Shown: one piece after another, positions 56,824 to 64,000 of the stretch
How the letters are laid out: every line of letters begins with the position of its first letter
Position numbering within the stretch: the first letter of the stretch is position 1
NCBI RefSeq assembly: GCF_020697055.1
Contig: NZ_JAJFBP010000030.1
Span: 1-64,000 of the forward strand
DNA: 64,000 nt
Source: Panacagrimonas sp.
GTDB taxonomy: Bacteria; Pseudomonadota; Gammaproteobacteria; Nevskiales; Nevskiaceae
Direction: 5' to 3'
Program-made: the position numbers and the translations under genes
Notes under the pieces: model-generated
What the model was told of the DNA's origin: nothing
The model's input: the letters and a program-made list of their open reading frames with translations, nothing else
The model's database searches: none

Positions 56824-57297
56824 ATGGGCACACCCGCAGGCGGGCCGAAGTCCCGGTACGCGTTGCACACCGACGGTCAGGGCATGGCGCAGACGATCCA
56901 GCTGCGCGGCACGCCGCACGTCATCCAGGTCGACGCCGTGCCGGCGTTTGGCGGCAAGGACGCGGCGCCGGGCCCGTTGGCCTACGCGCTGGCGTCGCTG
57001 ACGTCCTGCTCGCAGGCCACGGCGCAGATCGTGGCCAAGGAACTGGGTCTCGCGTTGGGGCGCATCCAGTTCGATCTCGAGGCCGATATCGACATGTCGG
57101 TACTGGTCGGCATGCCGGCCAAGGGTCTGCCGGACTTCCAGCCGATCAACGTGCACGTGACGGTCGACGCGCCGTCGGCGACGGACACGCAGTTCCAGGA
57201 ACTGCAGGCGCGGGTCGAGCGTCGCTGCCCGGTGTTCCAGCTGTTCACCCGCGCGGGCGTTCCGATCCACGCGCGCTGGAGCCGCGTCCCGGCCTGA
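56824..57297 (+). CDS. OsmC/Ohr family thiol peroxidase-like protein
   Basis: A 157-residue OsmC-fold protein. The two redox cysteines are Cys62 in LTSCSQA and Cys135 in RRCPVF, with the spacing expected for thiol-dependent peroxide reductases of the YhfA/OsmC group. AGGAG precedes the ATG at 56824. It may protect the oxygenase pathway from organic peroxides; that is inference. Confidence 0.8.
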   Translation: MGTPAGGPKSRYALHTDGQGMAQTIQLRGTPHVIQVDAVPAFGGKDAAPGPLAYALASLTSCSQATAQIVAKELGLALGRIQFDLEADIDMSVLVGMPAKGLPDFQPINVHVTVDAPSATDTQFQELQARVERRCPVFQLFTRAGVPIHARWSRVPA

Positions 57298-57417
57298 TCC
57301 GGACGTTCTATCGATAGCACCGAGCGTTCGCCGCGCTCGTCCGTATCGCGGCCGCGCGCGCGCCGCTTCTATACTCGATCGCCTCGCCCCCAAGAACCCA
57401 CATCACGGAATCAGACG

Positions 57418-58704
57418 ATGTCCGAGCCGACCCACAAGTTCGAAACGCTCGCGGTCCACGCGGGCTACAAGCCGGATCCGACCACGCGCGCCGTCGCGCC
57501 GCCGATCTACCAGACCGTCGCCTACGCGTTCGACAACACGCAGCACGGCGCCGACCTGTTCGACCTCAAGGTCGCCGGCAACATCTATTCGCGGATCATG
57601 AATCCGACCAACGACGTGCTCGAGCAGCGGCTCGCGGCGCTCGAAGGCGGACTCGCTTCGCTGGCGCTGGCGTCGGGCCAGGCCGCGGTGACCTACGCGA
57701 TCCAGACCATCGCGGCGGCGGGCGACAACATCGTGTCGTCGTCGACGCTCTACGGCGGCACGTACAACCTGTTCGCGCACACGCTGCCGCAGTTCGGCAT
57801 CGAGGTGCGCTTCGCCGATCCGCGCAAGCCCAACAGCTTCGCGCCGCTGATCGACGCGAGGACCAAGGCGGTGTTCGCCGAATCCATCGGCAATCCGCTG
57901 GGCAACATCACCGACATCGCGTCGATCGCGCAGATTGCCCACGCGCAGGGCGTGCCGGTGATCATCGACAACACGGTGGCCACGCCCTACCTGCTGCGTC
58001 CGTTCGAGCACGGCGCCGACATCATCGTGCACTCGCTGACGAAATATCTCGGCGGACACGGCACGACCTTGGGCGGCGCGATCGTGGATTCGGGCAAGTT
58101 CCCGTGGGCAGAACACAAGCAACGCTTTCCGCGCCTCAACGAGCCCGATCCGAGCTATCACGGCGTGGTCTACACCGACGCGCTGGGACCGGCGGCCTAC
58201 ATCGGCCGCGCGCGCGTGGTGCCGCTGCGCAACATGGGCGCGTGCCTGTCGCCGTTCAACGCATTCCAGATCCTGATGGGCATCGAGACGTTGGCACTGC
58301 GCATGGATCGGATCTGCGAGAACGCCACGCGGATCGCCGAGAAGCTCAAGGCCCACAAGAAGGTCAAATGGGTCGGCTATGCCGGCCTGCCGGGGCACGC
58401 CGACCACGCGCTCGCCAAGAAGTACATGGGCGGACGCGCCTCGGGAATCATCACGTTCGGTCTCGAGGGTGGCCGCGAGGCTGGCGCCCGATTCCAGGAT
58501 GCGCTCAAGCTGTTCACGCGCCTGGTCAACATCGGCGACGTGCGCTCGCTGGCCACGCATCCGGCTTCGACCACGCACCGGCAGCTGTCGCCCGAGGAAC
58601 TGTCCAAGGCCGGCGTCAGCGAGGACACGGTGCGACTATCGGTCGGCATCGAACATGTGGACGACCTGATGGCCGACCTGGAGCAGGCGATCGCGGCAGC
58701 GTGA
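57418..58704 (+). CDS. metY: O-acetylhomoserine sulfhydrylase/cysteine synthase MetY
   Basis: A 428-residue PLP enzyme of the Cys/Met metabolism family. Lys209 in HSLTKYLGGHGTTLGG binds PLP, and YSRIMNPTNDVLEQRLAALEGG and the long C-terminal region (about 430 residues in all) are typical of MetY rather than shorter MetB/MetC. It makes homocysteine from O-acetylhomoserine and sulfide. A plausible -10 TATACT lies at 57370-57375. I looked for a SAM riboswitch in the 120 bases upstream and saw none. Confidence 0.9.
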   Translation: MSEPTHKFETLAVHAGYKPDPTTRAVAPPIYQTVAYAFDNTQHGADLFDLKVAGNIYSRIMNPTNDVLEQRLAALEGGLASLALASGQAAVTYAIQTIAAAGDNIVSSSTLYGGTYNLFAHTLPQFGIEVRFADPRKPNSFAPLIDARTKAVFAESIGNPLGNITDIASIAQIAHAQGVPVIIDNTVATPYLLRPFEHGADIIVHSLTKYLGGHGTTLGGAIVDSGKFPWAEHKQRFPRLNEPDPSYHGVVYTDALGPAAYIGRARVVPLRNMGACLSPFNAFQILMGIETLALRMDRICENATRIAEKLKAHKKVKWVGYAGLPGHADHALAKKYMGGRASGIITFGLEGGREAGARFQDALKLFTRLVNIGDVRSLATHPASTTHRQLSPEELSKAGVSEDTVRLSVGIEHVDDLMADLEQAIAAA

Positions 58705-58776
58705 GGCGCCCCCGGATCCGGAGAGGCGGCGCCGGGTTCGCCGGGAGCGGCCCCGTCGTACAGGAAAAAACGGGCG

Positions 58777-58804
58777 TTGACCCGCCGCGCCGGTGCGCGA
58801 CAAT
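58777..58804 (+). promoter_or_regulatory. Sigma-70-like promoter of the GHSRG-protein gene
   Basis: TTGACC (58777-58782), 16-base spacer, GACAAT (58799-58804). The ATG is 54 bases further on. It indicates independent transcription of the hydrolase-like gene. Confidence 0.5.
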
Positions 58805-58857
58805 CTTGCGCGAACCGCCGGACCGTTGGATCCGGGAAGCATTGAGGGGACGCGCTC

Positions 58858-59937
58858 ATGGCCGCAAACAACGTGTTCAATATCGGGACGAACCACACCC
58901 AGACCGAGACCAACAACATGATCGCCGCGCTCGGCCATGCGTGCACCGCCGGGCCGGATTTCGTCACGATCAACGACGGGCCAACCGGCCCCATGGGAAA
59001 CCTGATCGGCTGGGGCATGAACTCGGCGCTCAAGTCGACCGTTGCAAAAATCAAGGCCGCCGCGCGGGACGGCCGCATCGATCGCGTCAACATGACCGGG
59101 CATAGCCGCGGCGCGATCCTGTGCCACATGATTTCGCACGCGCTGGCCAACGATAAGTCGACCAAGGAACTCGAGATCCGGATGTTTCTGGTCGATCCGG
59201 TCCACCAGTCGATCCTCAACCACGCCGGCGGCGAGCGCCTGACGAACCCGAAGCTGGTTCACTACCGCGCGATCGTGATGCAGAACGAGAACACCGGATT
59301 TCTCGGCTGGAAAATGTTTCCTTTCAAGTTCGTCGCGGCCAACGAGGATACGCGGGAGCATATGCGGTACATCCCGATGCCGGGTCGTCACGGCTCTGCG
59401 ACGCAGCAGCTGACGTCTGCGGTGGGGCAGGTGACCGCAATGATGATCGCGCGATACATGAACAAGAACGGCACGCCGTTCGCATCGCCTTTCGACACCA
59501 AGCTTTCGAACCTCGAGTACTGCCAGCTGTTCGCCAAGATTCACATCGAGAATCCGCTGGCGGCCGATGGCGTGCGACGTCTGCTGTTCGACGATGCGGG
59601 TACGTCGAAGGTCCATAGCTCCGCCAAGGATTCGCTGCAGGGCAGCGGGTCTCGGCACAACGCGGTCAAGCGCGCGATGTCGAAAAATCGCAAGGTCGAC
59701 AAGGCCAGCCGCCAGCGCTTGTCGCAACTCGTTTCTCCATACTTTTTCAACGTGGAGCATGCACGCCACTTCAGCAAGGCCTTTCCGAACTGCTTCGCAG
59801 TCCTGAGCAAGACGCCCGCGCCGGCGACAGACAGGGAATGGGCGGATGCGGAAGTCGAGCTGGCGTCGATGACGGGTCCCCTGGGGCGTGCCATGCCGCT
59901 GCTGCTCGCGCAGATGTTGCTGCAACAGCCGACCTGA
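58858..59937 (+). CDS. GHSRG-motif alpha/beta-hydrolase-like protein of unknown function
   Basis: A 359-residue protein without signal peptide or membrane segment. MTGHSRGAILCHM (79-91) places a nucleophile Ser83 in a lipase-type elbow, and FLVDPVHQ (110-117) gives a candidate acid Asp113. This arrangement, with Arg after the Ser, recalls lipase-like effectors of the DUF2235/Tle kind and Legionella-type DUF5621 proteins. The C-terminal 150 residues are basic and unlike anything I recognise. No adjacent immunity, VgrG or secretion gene is visible. It is flanked by metabolic genes and has its own promoter. Enzymatic function probable, role unknown. Confidence 0.6.
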   Translation: MAANNVFNIGTNHTQTETNNMIAALGHACTAGPDFVTINDGPTGPMGNLIGWGMNSALKSTVAKIKAAARDGRIDRVNMTGHSRGAILCHMISHALANDKSTKELEIRMFLVDPVHQSILNHAGGERLTNPKLVHYRAIVMQNENTGFLGWKMFPFKFVAANEDTREHMRYIPMPGRHGSATQQLTSAVGQVTAMMIARYMNKNGTPFASPFDTKLSNLEYCQLFAKIHIENPLAADGVRRLLFDDAGTSKVHSSAKDSLQGSGSRHNAVKRAMSKNRKVDKASRQRLSQLVSPYFFNVEHARHFSKAFPNCFAVLSKTPAPATDREWADAEVELASMTGPLGRAMPLLLAQMLLQQPT

Positions 59938-60061
59938 GCCGGTCGGCCGGCGGCTCGCTCCGATGCGGAGCGGCGACGTAAACTTCGTCACATCAGAAAA
60001 TGCCTCGACCGCGGATGCCCAGGCGCATCCGGATCGTGAGCCAGAATCCTAGGAGAACAGC

Positions 60062-62233
60062 GTGATCAGCCGAATCGCAGCAGCAGGTCTGTTGGTCCTC
60101 GCCAGCGTGGCCGGATGCGGAAAGAAGGAATCTTCCACGCCCGATGGCGCGAGCACATCGGCTGAACCTGCAGTTGCCGAGGCCGGCAAGCAGCCCGCGG
60201 CCACCGTCGACGGCGCGCGCATCGCGGCTATCGACAACGAGCCCGCGGTCTGGCTGTCGACCGGCCGCAACTACGGCGACCAGCGCTTCAGTCCGCTGGA
60301 CAAGATCAACGACCAGAACGTCTCCAAACTGGGCCTGGCGTGGACCTACAAGGTCGACGTCGACCGTGGCGCCGAAGCCACGCCGCTGGTCGTCGACGGC
60401 GTGATGTACACCACCGGCGCGTACAGCATCCTGTACGCGCTCGACGCCAGGACCGGCAAGGAACTCTGGAAGTACGACCCCGAAGTGCCGCGCGCCAAGT
60501 CGGGCAATGCGTGCTGCGACGTGGTCAACCGCGGCGTTGCGATCTCCAAGGGCCGCGTGTTTCTCGCCGCGTTCGACGGCCGCCTGATCGCACTCGACGC
60601 GAAGGACGGCAAGAAGATCTGGGAGGTCAGCGCCGCCGATGGTTCGGGTCGCACGTTCGCGCTCACCGGCGCGCCGATCGCCATCAAGGACATGGTCGTC
60701 ATCGGCAGCGGTGGCGCCGAGTTCAACGCCCGCGGCTACGTCTCGGCGTTCGACGCGGCGGACGGCAAGCTCAAGTGGCGCTGGTACGTCGTGCCGGGTG
60801 ATCCGACCAAGCCGCAGGAACAGCCGGAACTCGAGAAGGCGCTCGCCACCTGGAAGGGCAAGAAGTGGGCGGAGCAGGGCGGCGGCGGCACGGTGTGGAA
60901 CAGCTTTTCCTACGACCCCGAAGCCAACCTGCTGTACTTCGGCACCGGCAACGGCGTGTCGTGGAATCGCATCGAGCGCGGGGAGCCGACCGACGCCGAC
61001 AACCTGTTCATCTCCTCGCTCGTCGCGCTCAAGGCCGACACCGGTGAATACGCGTGGCACTACCAGGAGGTTCCGGGCGACAACTGGGACTACGACGCCA
61101 CCGCCAACATCGTGCTGGCCGATCTCGAGATCGGCGGCAAACCGCGCAAGGTGCTGTTGCACGCGCCGAAGAACGCGTTCTTCTACGTGCTCGACCGCAT
61201 TACCGGCGAACTGCTCAGCGCCGAGAAGTACACCCACGCGACCTGGGCCACGAAGGTCGACCTGAAGACCGGTCGTCCGGTGGTCGACCAGAAGGTCGCC
61301 GACTGGACCAAGGAGCCCAAGCTCGTCATCCCCGGTCCGTTCGGCGCGCACAACTGGCATCCGATGTCGTTCAGCCCGAAGACCGGACTGGTCTACATCC
61401 CGGTGCAGGACGCCGCCTCGCTGCTGTCGCCGCACAAGGAAGTGGCGTTCGACAACCGCGAGGGTGTGTGGAACATCGGCCTGGACCTTCCTTATCCGGA
61501 AGACGCCAAGGCCGCGGCCGAAGCGGCCGCCAGCTACAAGGGCCGGCTGCTCGCGTGGGATCCGGTCAACCAGAAGAAGGTGTGGGCGCAGGAATATCCC
61601 AACATCTGGAACGGCGGCACGATGGTCACCGCCGGCAACCTGGTTTTCCAGGGCACGGCCGACGGCCGTTTCGTCGCGTACTCGGCGGACAAGGGCGAGA
61701 AGCTGTGGGAGGCGCCCGCCAACAGCGGCGTGCTCGCCGGCGCGATGACCTACGAACTCGACGGCGAGCAGTACGTCACCGTGATGGCCGGTTGGGGCGG
61801 TGTGTTTCCGTTGATCGGCGGCGTGATCTCCAACAACGCCAAGGTGCGACCCGAGGCGCGCGTGATCACCTTCAAGCTCGGCGCGACCGGCTCGCTGCCG
61901 CCGCCCAAGCACGACGTGGTGCCGGTGCCGGAACTGCAGGAGGTCAAGGCCGACGCCAAGACCCTGGCGAAGGGCGAGCAGCTGTTCGGCAACAACTGCT
62001 CGTACTGCCACGGCCTCAACGCCGTGGGTGGCGGCATCATTCCCGACCTGCGCTATCTGACGCCGGAGAAGCACGAGATGTTCGCGGGCATCGTCGCGGG
62101 CGCGAAGGCCGATCGCGGCATGCCCTCGTTCGCCGGCCGCCTGATGCCCGAGGACATCGAGGCGATCCGCCAGTACGTCATCAAGCAGTCGCAGACGTTG
62201 AAGTCGCAATTGCCGGCGGCGCCGGCGAGCTGA
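60062..62233 (+). CDS. PQQ- and haem-c-containing alcohol dehydrogenase, predicted lipoprotein
   Basis: A 723-residue quinohaemoprotein. A lipobox VAGC at 16-19 predicts a lipid-anchored periplasmic protein. The eight-bladed PQQ propeller (about 60-610) carries the vicinal disulfide Cys151-Cys152, catalytic Asp343 and, two residues on, Asp345 (NWDYDAT). The C-terminal cytochrome c domain has CSYCH (646-650) and axial Met687. It oxidises alcohols, passing electrons from PQQ to the fused haem. Start GTG at 60062. Length and fusion fit type II quinohaemoprotein ethanol dehydrogenases, but the extra Asp is the signature associated with lanthanide-dependent enzymes. Confidence 0.88.
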   Translation: MISRIAAAGLLVLASVAGCGKKESSTPDGASTSAEPAVAEAGKQPAATVDGARIAAIDNEPAVWLSTGRNYGDQRFSPLDKINDQNVSKLGLAWTYKVDVDRGAEATPLVVDGVMYTTGAYSILYALDARTGKELWKYDPEVPRAKSGNACCDVVNRGVAISKGRVFLAAFDGRLIALDAKDGKKIWEVSAADGSGRTFALTGAPIAIKDMVVIGSGGAEFNARGYVSAFDAADGKLKWRWYVVPGDPTKPQEQPELEKALATWKGKKWAEQGGGGTVWNSFSYDPEANLLYFGTGNGVSWNRIERGEPTDADNLFISSLVALKADTGEYAWHYQEVPGDNWDYDATANIVLADLEIGGKPRKVLLHAPKNAFFYVLDRITGELLSAEKYTHATWATKVDLKTGRPVVDQKVADWTKEPKLVIPGPFGAHNWHPMSFSPKTGLVYIPVQDAASLLSPHKEVAFDNREGVWNIGLDLPYPEDAKAAAEAAASYKGRLLAWDPVNQKKVWAQEYPNIWNGGTMVTAGNLVFQGTADGRFVAYSADKGEKLWEAPANSGVLAGAMTYELDGEQYVTVMAGWGGVFPLIGGVISNNAKVRPEARVITFKLGATGSLPPPKHDVVPVPELQEVKADAKTLAKGEQLFGNNCSYCHGLNAVGGGIIPDLRYLTPEKHEMFAGIVAGAKADRGMPSFAGRLMPEDIEAIRQYVIKQSQTLKSQLPAAPAS

Positions 62234-62319
62234 TCGCCGCGTGATTCGCATCGGGGCTGAACGACGCGGGCGCGTCCCGATAGGCCGTGCGCCGCGCGGC
62301 GCCTAGGATCGGCATCACC

Positions 62320-62904
62320 ATGAGCACGACCCCACCGATCAGCCGCTTTGCCGCGCCCGAACTCGCCGACCTTCCGGCCGACGTGCGCGAGCGCATCCTC
62401 GCCGTGCAGGAGAAGGCGGGGTTCGTGCCCAACGTCTTTCTGGTGCTCGCACGGCGGCCCGAGGAGTTTCGCGCCTTCGTCGGCTATCACGACGCGCTGA
62501 TGGAAAAAGACGCGGGCCTGACCAAGGCCGAGCGCGAAATGATCGTCGTGGCGACCTCGGGCCTGAACGAGTGCCAGTACTGCGTGGTGGCGCACGGCGC
62601 GATCCTGCGCATCCGTGCCAAGAACCCGTTGATCGCCGATCAGCTCGCCACCAACTACCGCAAGGCCGATGTCACGCCGCGCCAGCGCGCGATGCTCGAC
62701 TTCGCGGTGAAGGTTTCGCAGCGCGCCCAGGAAATCGAGGAGGCCGACTACACCGCGCTGCGCGCGCAAGGCTTCGGCGACGAGGACATCTGGGACATCG
62801 CGTCGATCAGCGCGTTCTTCGCGATGTCCAACCGCATCGCCAACGCCTTCACGATGCGTCCGAACGACGAGTTCTTCCTGATGGGGCGCGTGCCGCGCAA
62901 GTAG
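62320..62904 (+). CDS. AhpD/carboxymuconolactone decarboxylase-family peroxidase-related protein
   Basis: A 194-residue helical protein. ECQYCVVAHGA holds Cys85, Cys88 and His92, the CxxC-His active site of AhpD-like disulfide reductases. The ATG at 62320 begins the usual N-terminus; the frame is open from 62287. It follows the PQQ dehydrogenase gene on the same strand with 86 bases between them. Likely role in peroxide or thiol redox defence. Confidence 0.83.
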   Translation: MSTTPPISRFAAPELADLPADVRERILAVQEKAGFVPNVFLVLARRPEEFRAFVGYHDALMEKDAGLTKAEREMIVVATSGLNECQYCVVAHGAILRIRAKNPLIADQLATNYRKADVTPRQRAMLDFAVKVSQRAQEIEEADYTALRAQGFGDEDIWDIASISAFFAMSNRIANAFTMRPNDEFFLMGRVPRK

Positions 62905-62911
62905 CGCACGT

Positions 62912-64000
62912 CTAGTGCTGCGCCTCTTCGCGCAGCAGCGGCCACAACGCCCACACGCCGAGCACGGGTCCGATTCCCATCCACGGGATCAGCTGCGCCA
63001 GCGGATACGTCTGCGCCAGCCACACGAACAGCTGGATGCTCAGGATCGAGATCGCGAAGCCGATGCTGTTGGTGAGCGTCAGCACGCTGCCGACCAGCGC
63101 GGGCGGTGAGTTGCGCGCGGTCAGCGCCGAGAACTGCGGCGAGTCGCCGGAGATGCTGAAGCCCCAGACCACCAGCCAGGCGCCGAACACGAAGAGCGGC
63201 GCGTCCAGTGCCCAGGGCGCGATGAAGCAGCACAACCCGCTGACCGTGAGCATCGCCCCCGCCACCGGCGCGCTGCCGGTGCGCGTCGCGATCCAGCCGC
63301 CGACCGCGCAGCCCGCCGCGCCCATGCCCAGCGACACGAACGCGCTCCATGAGATCGTCACCGGATCGCTCAGGCGCGTGGCCAGGATCATCGGCATCAG
63401 CACCCACAGCGTGTAGAGCTCCCACATGTGGCCGAAGTAGCCGAGCACCGATGCGCGCACGCGGCGTTCGCCGGCCACCGCCCACAGCGCGCGGAACTGC
63501 AGTCCCGACGGACGCGCGACGTTGCCCGGTGGCTCCGGGATGAGCATCACGAGCACCACGCCGGCGGCAGCGGCGATTCCCGCGACCGCATAGAACACGT
63601 GATGCCAGGGCCATCCCACCGCCGCGCCGCGCAGCGCGTGCGGAAAGGCGCTGCCCAGCACCAGCGCGCCGATCAGCAGGCCGAGCGCGTGTCCGAGGCC
63701 GCGCGGAAACCACTGCGACGCGATCTTCATGCCGACCGGGTAGATGCCCGCGAGCAGGAAGCCCGTCAGGAACCGCCACACGCACAACGCGGCGAATGAT
63801 TCCGCCACCGCCACCGCGATCAACGTGCACAGCGCCTGTGCGATGGACGCGAACAGGAACACGCGGCGGGCCGAGAAGCGGTCGGCGATCGACAGCAGCG
63901 CCAACACCAGCGCGCCGCTGATGAAGCCCAGCTGCACCGCGGAGGTGAGCGTGCCCACCGCAGAAGCTTCCCAGCCGAACTCGGCCTGCAGCGAAGGCAT
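62912..64000 (-). CDS. MFS transporter, 5' end outside the window
   Basis: At least 362 residues of a major facilitator permease with eleven visible helices. GRF/ADRFSARR-type loop after the second helix and FLLAGIYPVGMKIASQWFPRG are typical of the CynX/NNP or sugar-phosphate antiporter-like branches. The ATG at 64000 is probably internal, because only one helix pair precedes the ADRF loop and the first helix seems missing. It converges on the AhpD-like gene. Substrate unknown. Confidence 0.8.
   Translation of the reverse strand: MPSLQAEFGWEASAVGTLTSAVQLGFISGALVLALLSIADRFSARRVFLFASIAQALCTLIAVAVAESFAALCVWRFLTGFLLAGIYPVGMKIASQWFPRGLGHALGLLIGALVLGSAFPHALRGAAVGWPWHHVFYAVAGIAAAAGVVLVMLIPEPPGNVARPSGLQFRALWAVAGERRVRASVLGYFGHMWELYTLWVLMPMILATRLSDPVTISWSAFVSLGMGAAGCAVGGWIATRTGSAPVAGAMLTVSGLCCFIAPWALDAPLFVFGAWLVVWGFSISGDSPQFSALTARNSPPALVGSVLTLTNSIGFAISILSIQLFVWLAQTYPLAQLIPWMGIGPVLGVWALWPLLREEAQH

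Noticed and set aside
57298..57417. SAM riboswitch upstream of metY
   Set aside because: The region shows a possible -10 but no conserved SAM-aptamer stems or loops and no long paired leader.

Overview
The window is GC-rich and densely coded, with no gene-free stretch longer than about 300 bases, no tRNA or rRNA that I could find, and no CRISPR array. The gene content (BoxABC/BoxR benzoyl-CoA pathway, CurA-like reductases, PQQ dehydrogenase, NorE/NorF-like proteins, many hybrid histidine kinases) points to a metabolically versatile proteobacterium, probably beta or gamma. I cannot place it more closely.

Layout. (1) 1-10608: an acetone/acetophenone-carboxylase-like operon. It holds a truncated HyuA-type subunit, an inserted alpha/beta hydrolase, a zinc-ribbon gamma-like subunit, a second HyuA-type subunit, a HyuB-type subunit, a CurA-like reductase, a URO-D-like protein and a PaaK-type CoA ligase. 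(2) 10674-16921: CobW GTPase, EF-hand protein, hydrolase, VOC protein, a cupin divergent from a LysR regulator, a secreted protein, and a persulfide dioxygenase-rhodanese fusion behind a CsoR/CstR-like palindrome. (3) 17039-22831: two tandem paralogous hybrid histidine kinases. (4) 22895-29656: molybdopterin oxidoreductase plus ferredoxin, an AraC regulator divergent from a Baeyer-Villiger monooxygenase, a second CurA-like reductase and a VOC protein. (5) 29664-35620: KaiC-like ATPase, hybrid kinase and MalT-like LuxR regulator. (6) 35831-43536: a beta-oxidation-like cluster (FAD monooxygenase, thioesterase, SDR, two half-size MaoC hydratases, SCP-x thiolase, broken acyl-CoA ligase), then an AraC regulator and an isochorismatase-like hydrolase. 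(7) 43645-46094: Crp/Fnr regulator, membrane protein and NorE/NorF-like subunits. (8) 46108-57297: aerobic benzoyl-CoA catabolism (benzoate-CoA ligase, BoxR, BoxC, BoxB, BoxA) with flanking SDR, enoyl-CoA hydratase, MaoC and OsmC genes. (9) 57418-64000: MetY, a GHSRG hydrolase-like protein of unknown role, a PQQ-haem lipoprotein dehydrogenase, an AhpD-like protein and a truncated MFS transporter.

How it may work together (inference): an aryl ketone such as acetophenone could be carboxylated by the Apc-like enzyme, activated by the PaaK-like ligase, cleaved to benzoyl-CoA and acetyl-CoA, and benzoyl-CoA then epoxidised and opened by BoxABC. The monooxygenase offers a separate oxygen-dependent ketone route, and the PQQ enzyme could oxidise alcohols to the matching carbonyls. 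Regulatory DNA is unusually readable here: three TGCA-N6-TGCA boxes around boxR/boxC, an 18-bp perfect palindrome beside the Crp/Fnr gene, a 21-bp-phased direct repeat beside an AraC gene, and a CsoR/CstR-like palindrome beside the persulfide gene. Two families of dispersed inverted repeats are present. The larger one (four copies of about 130 bp) sits inside same-strand gene strings and in one case supplies the C-terminal codons of a gene.
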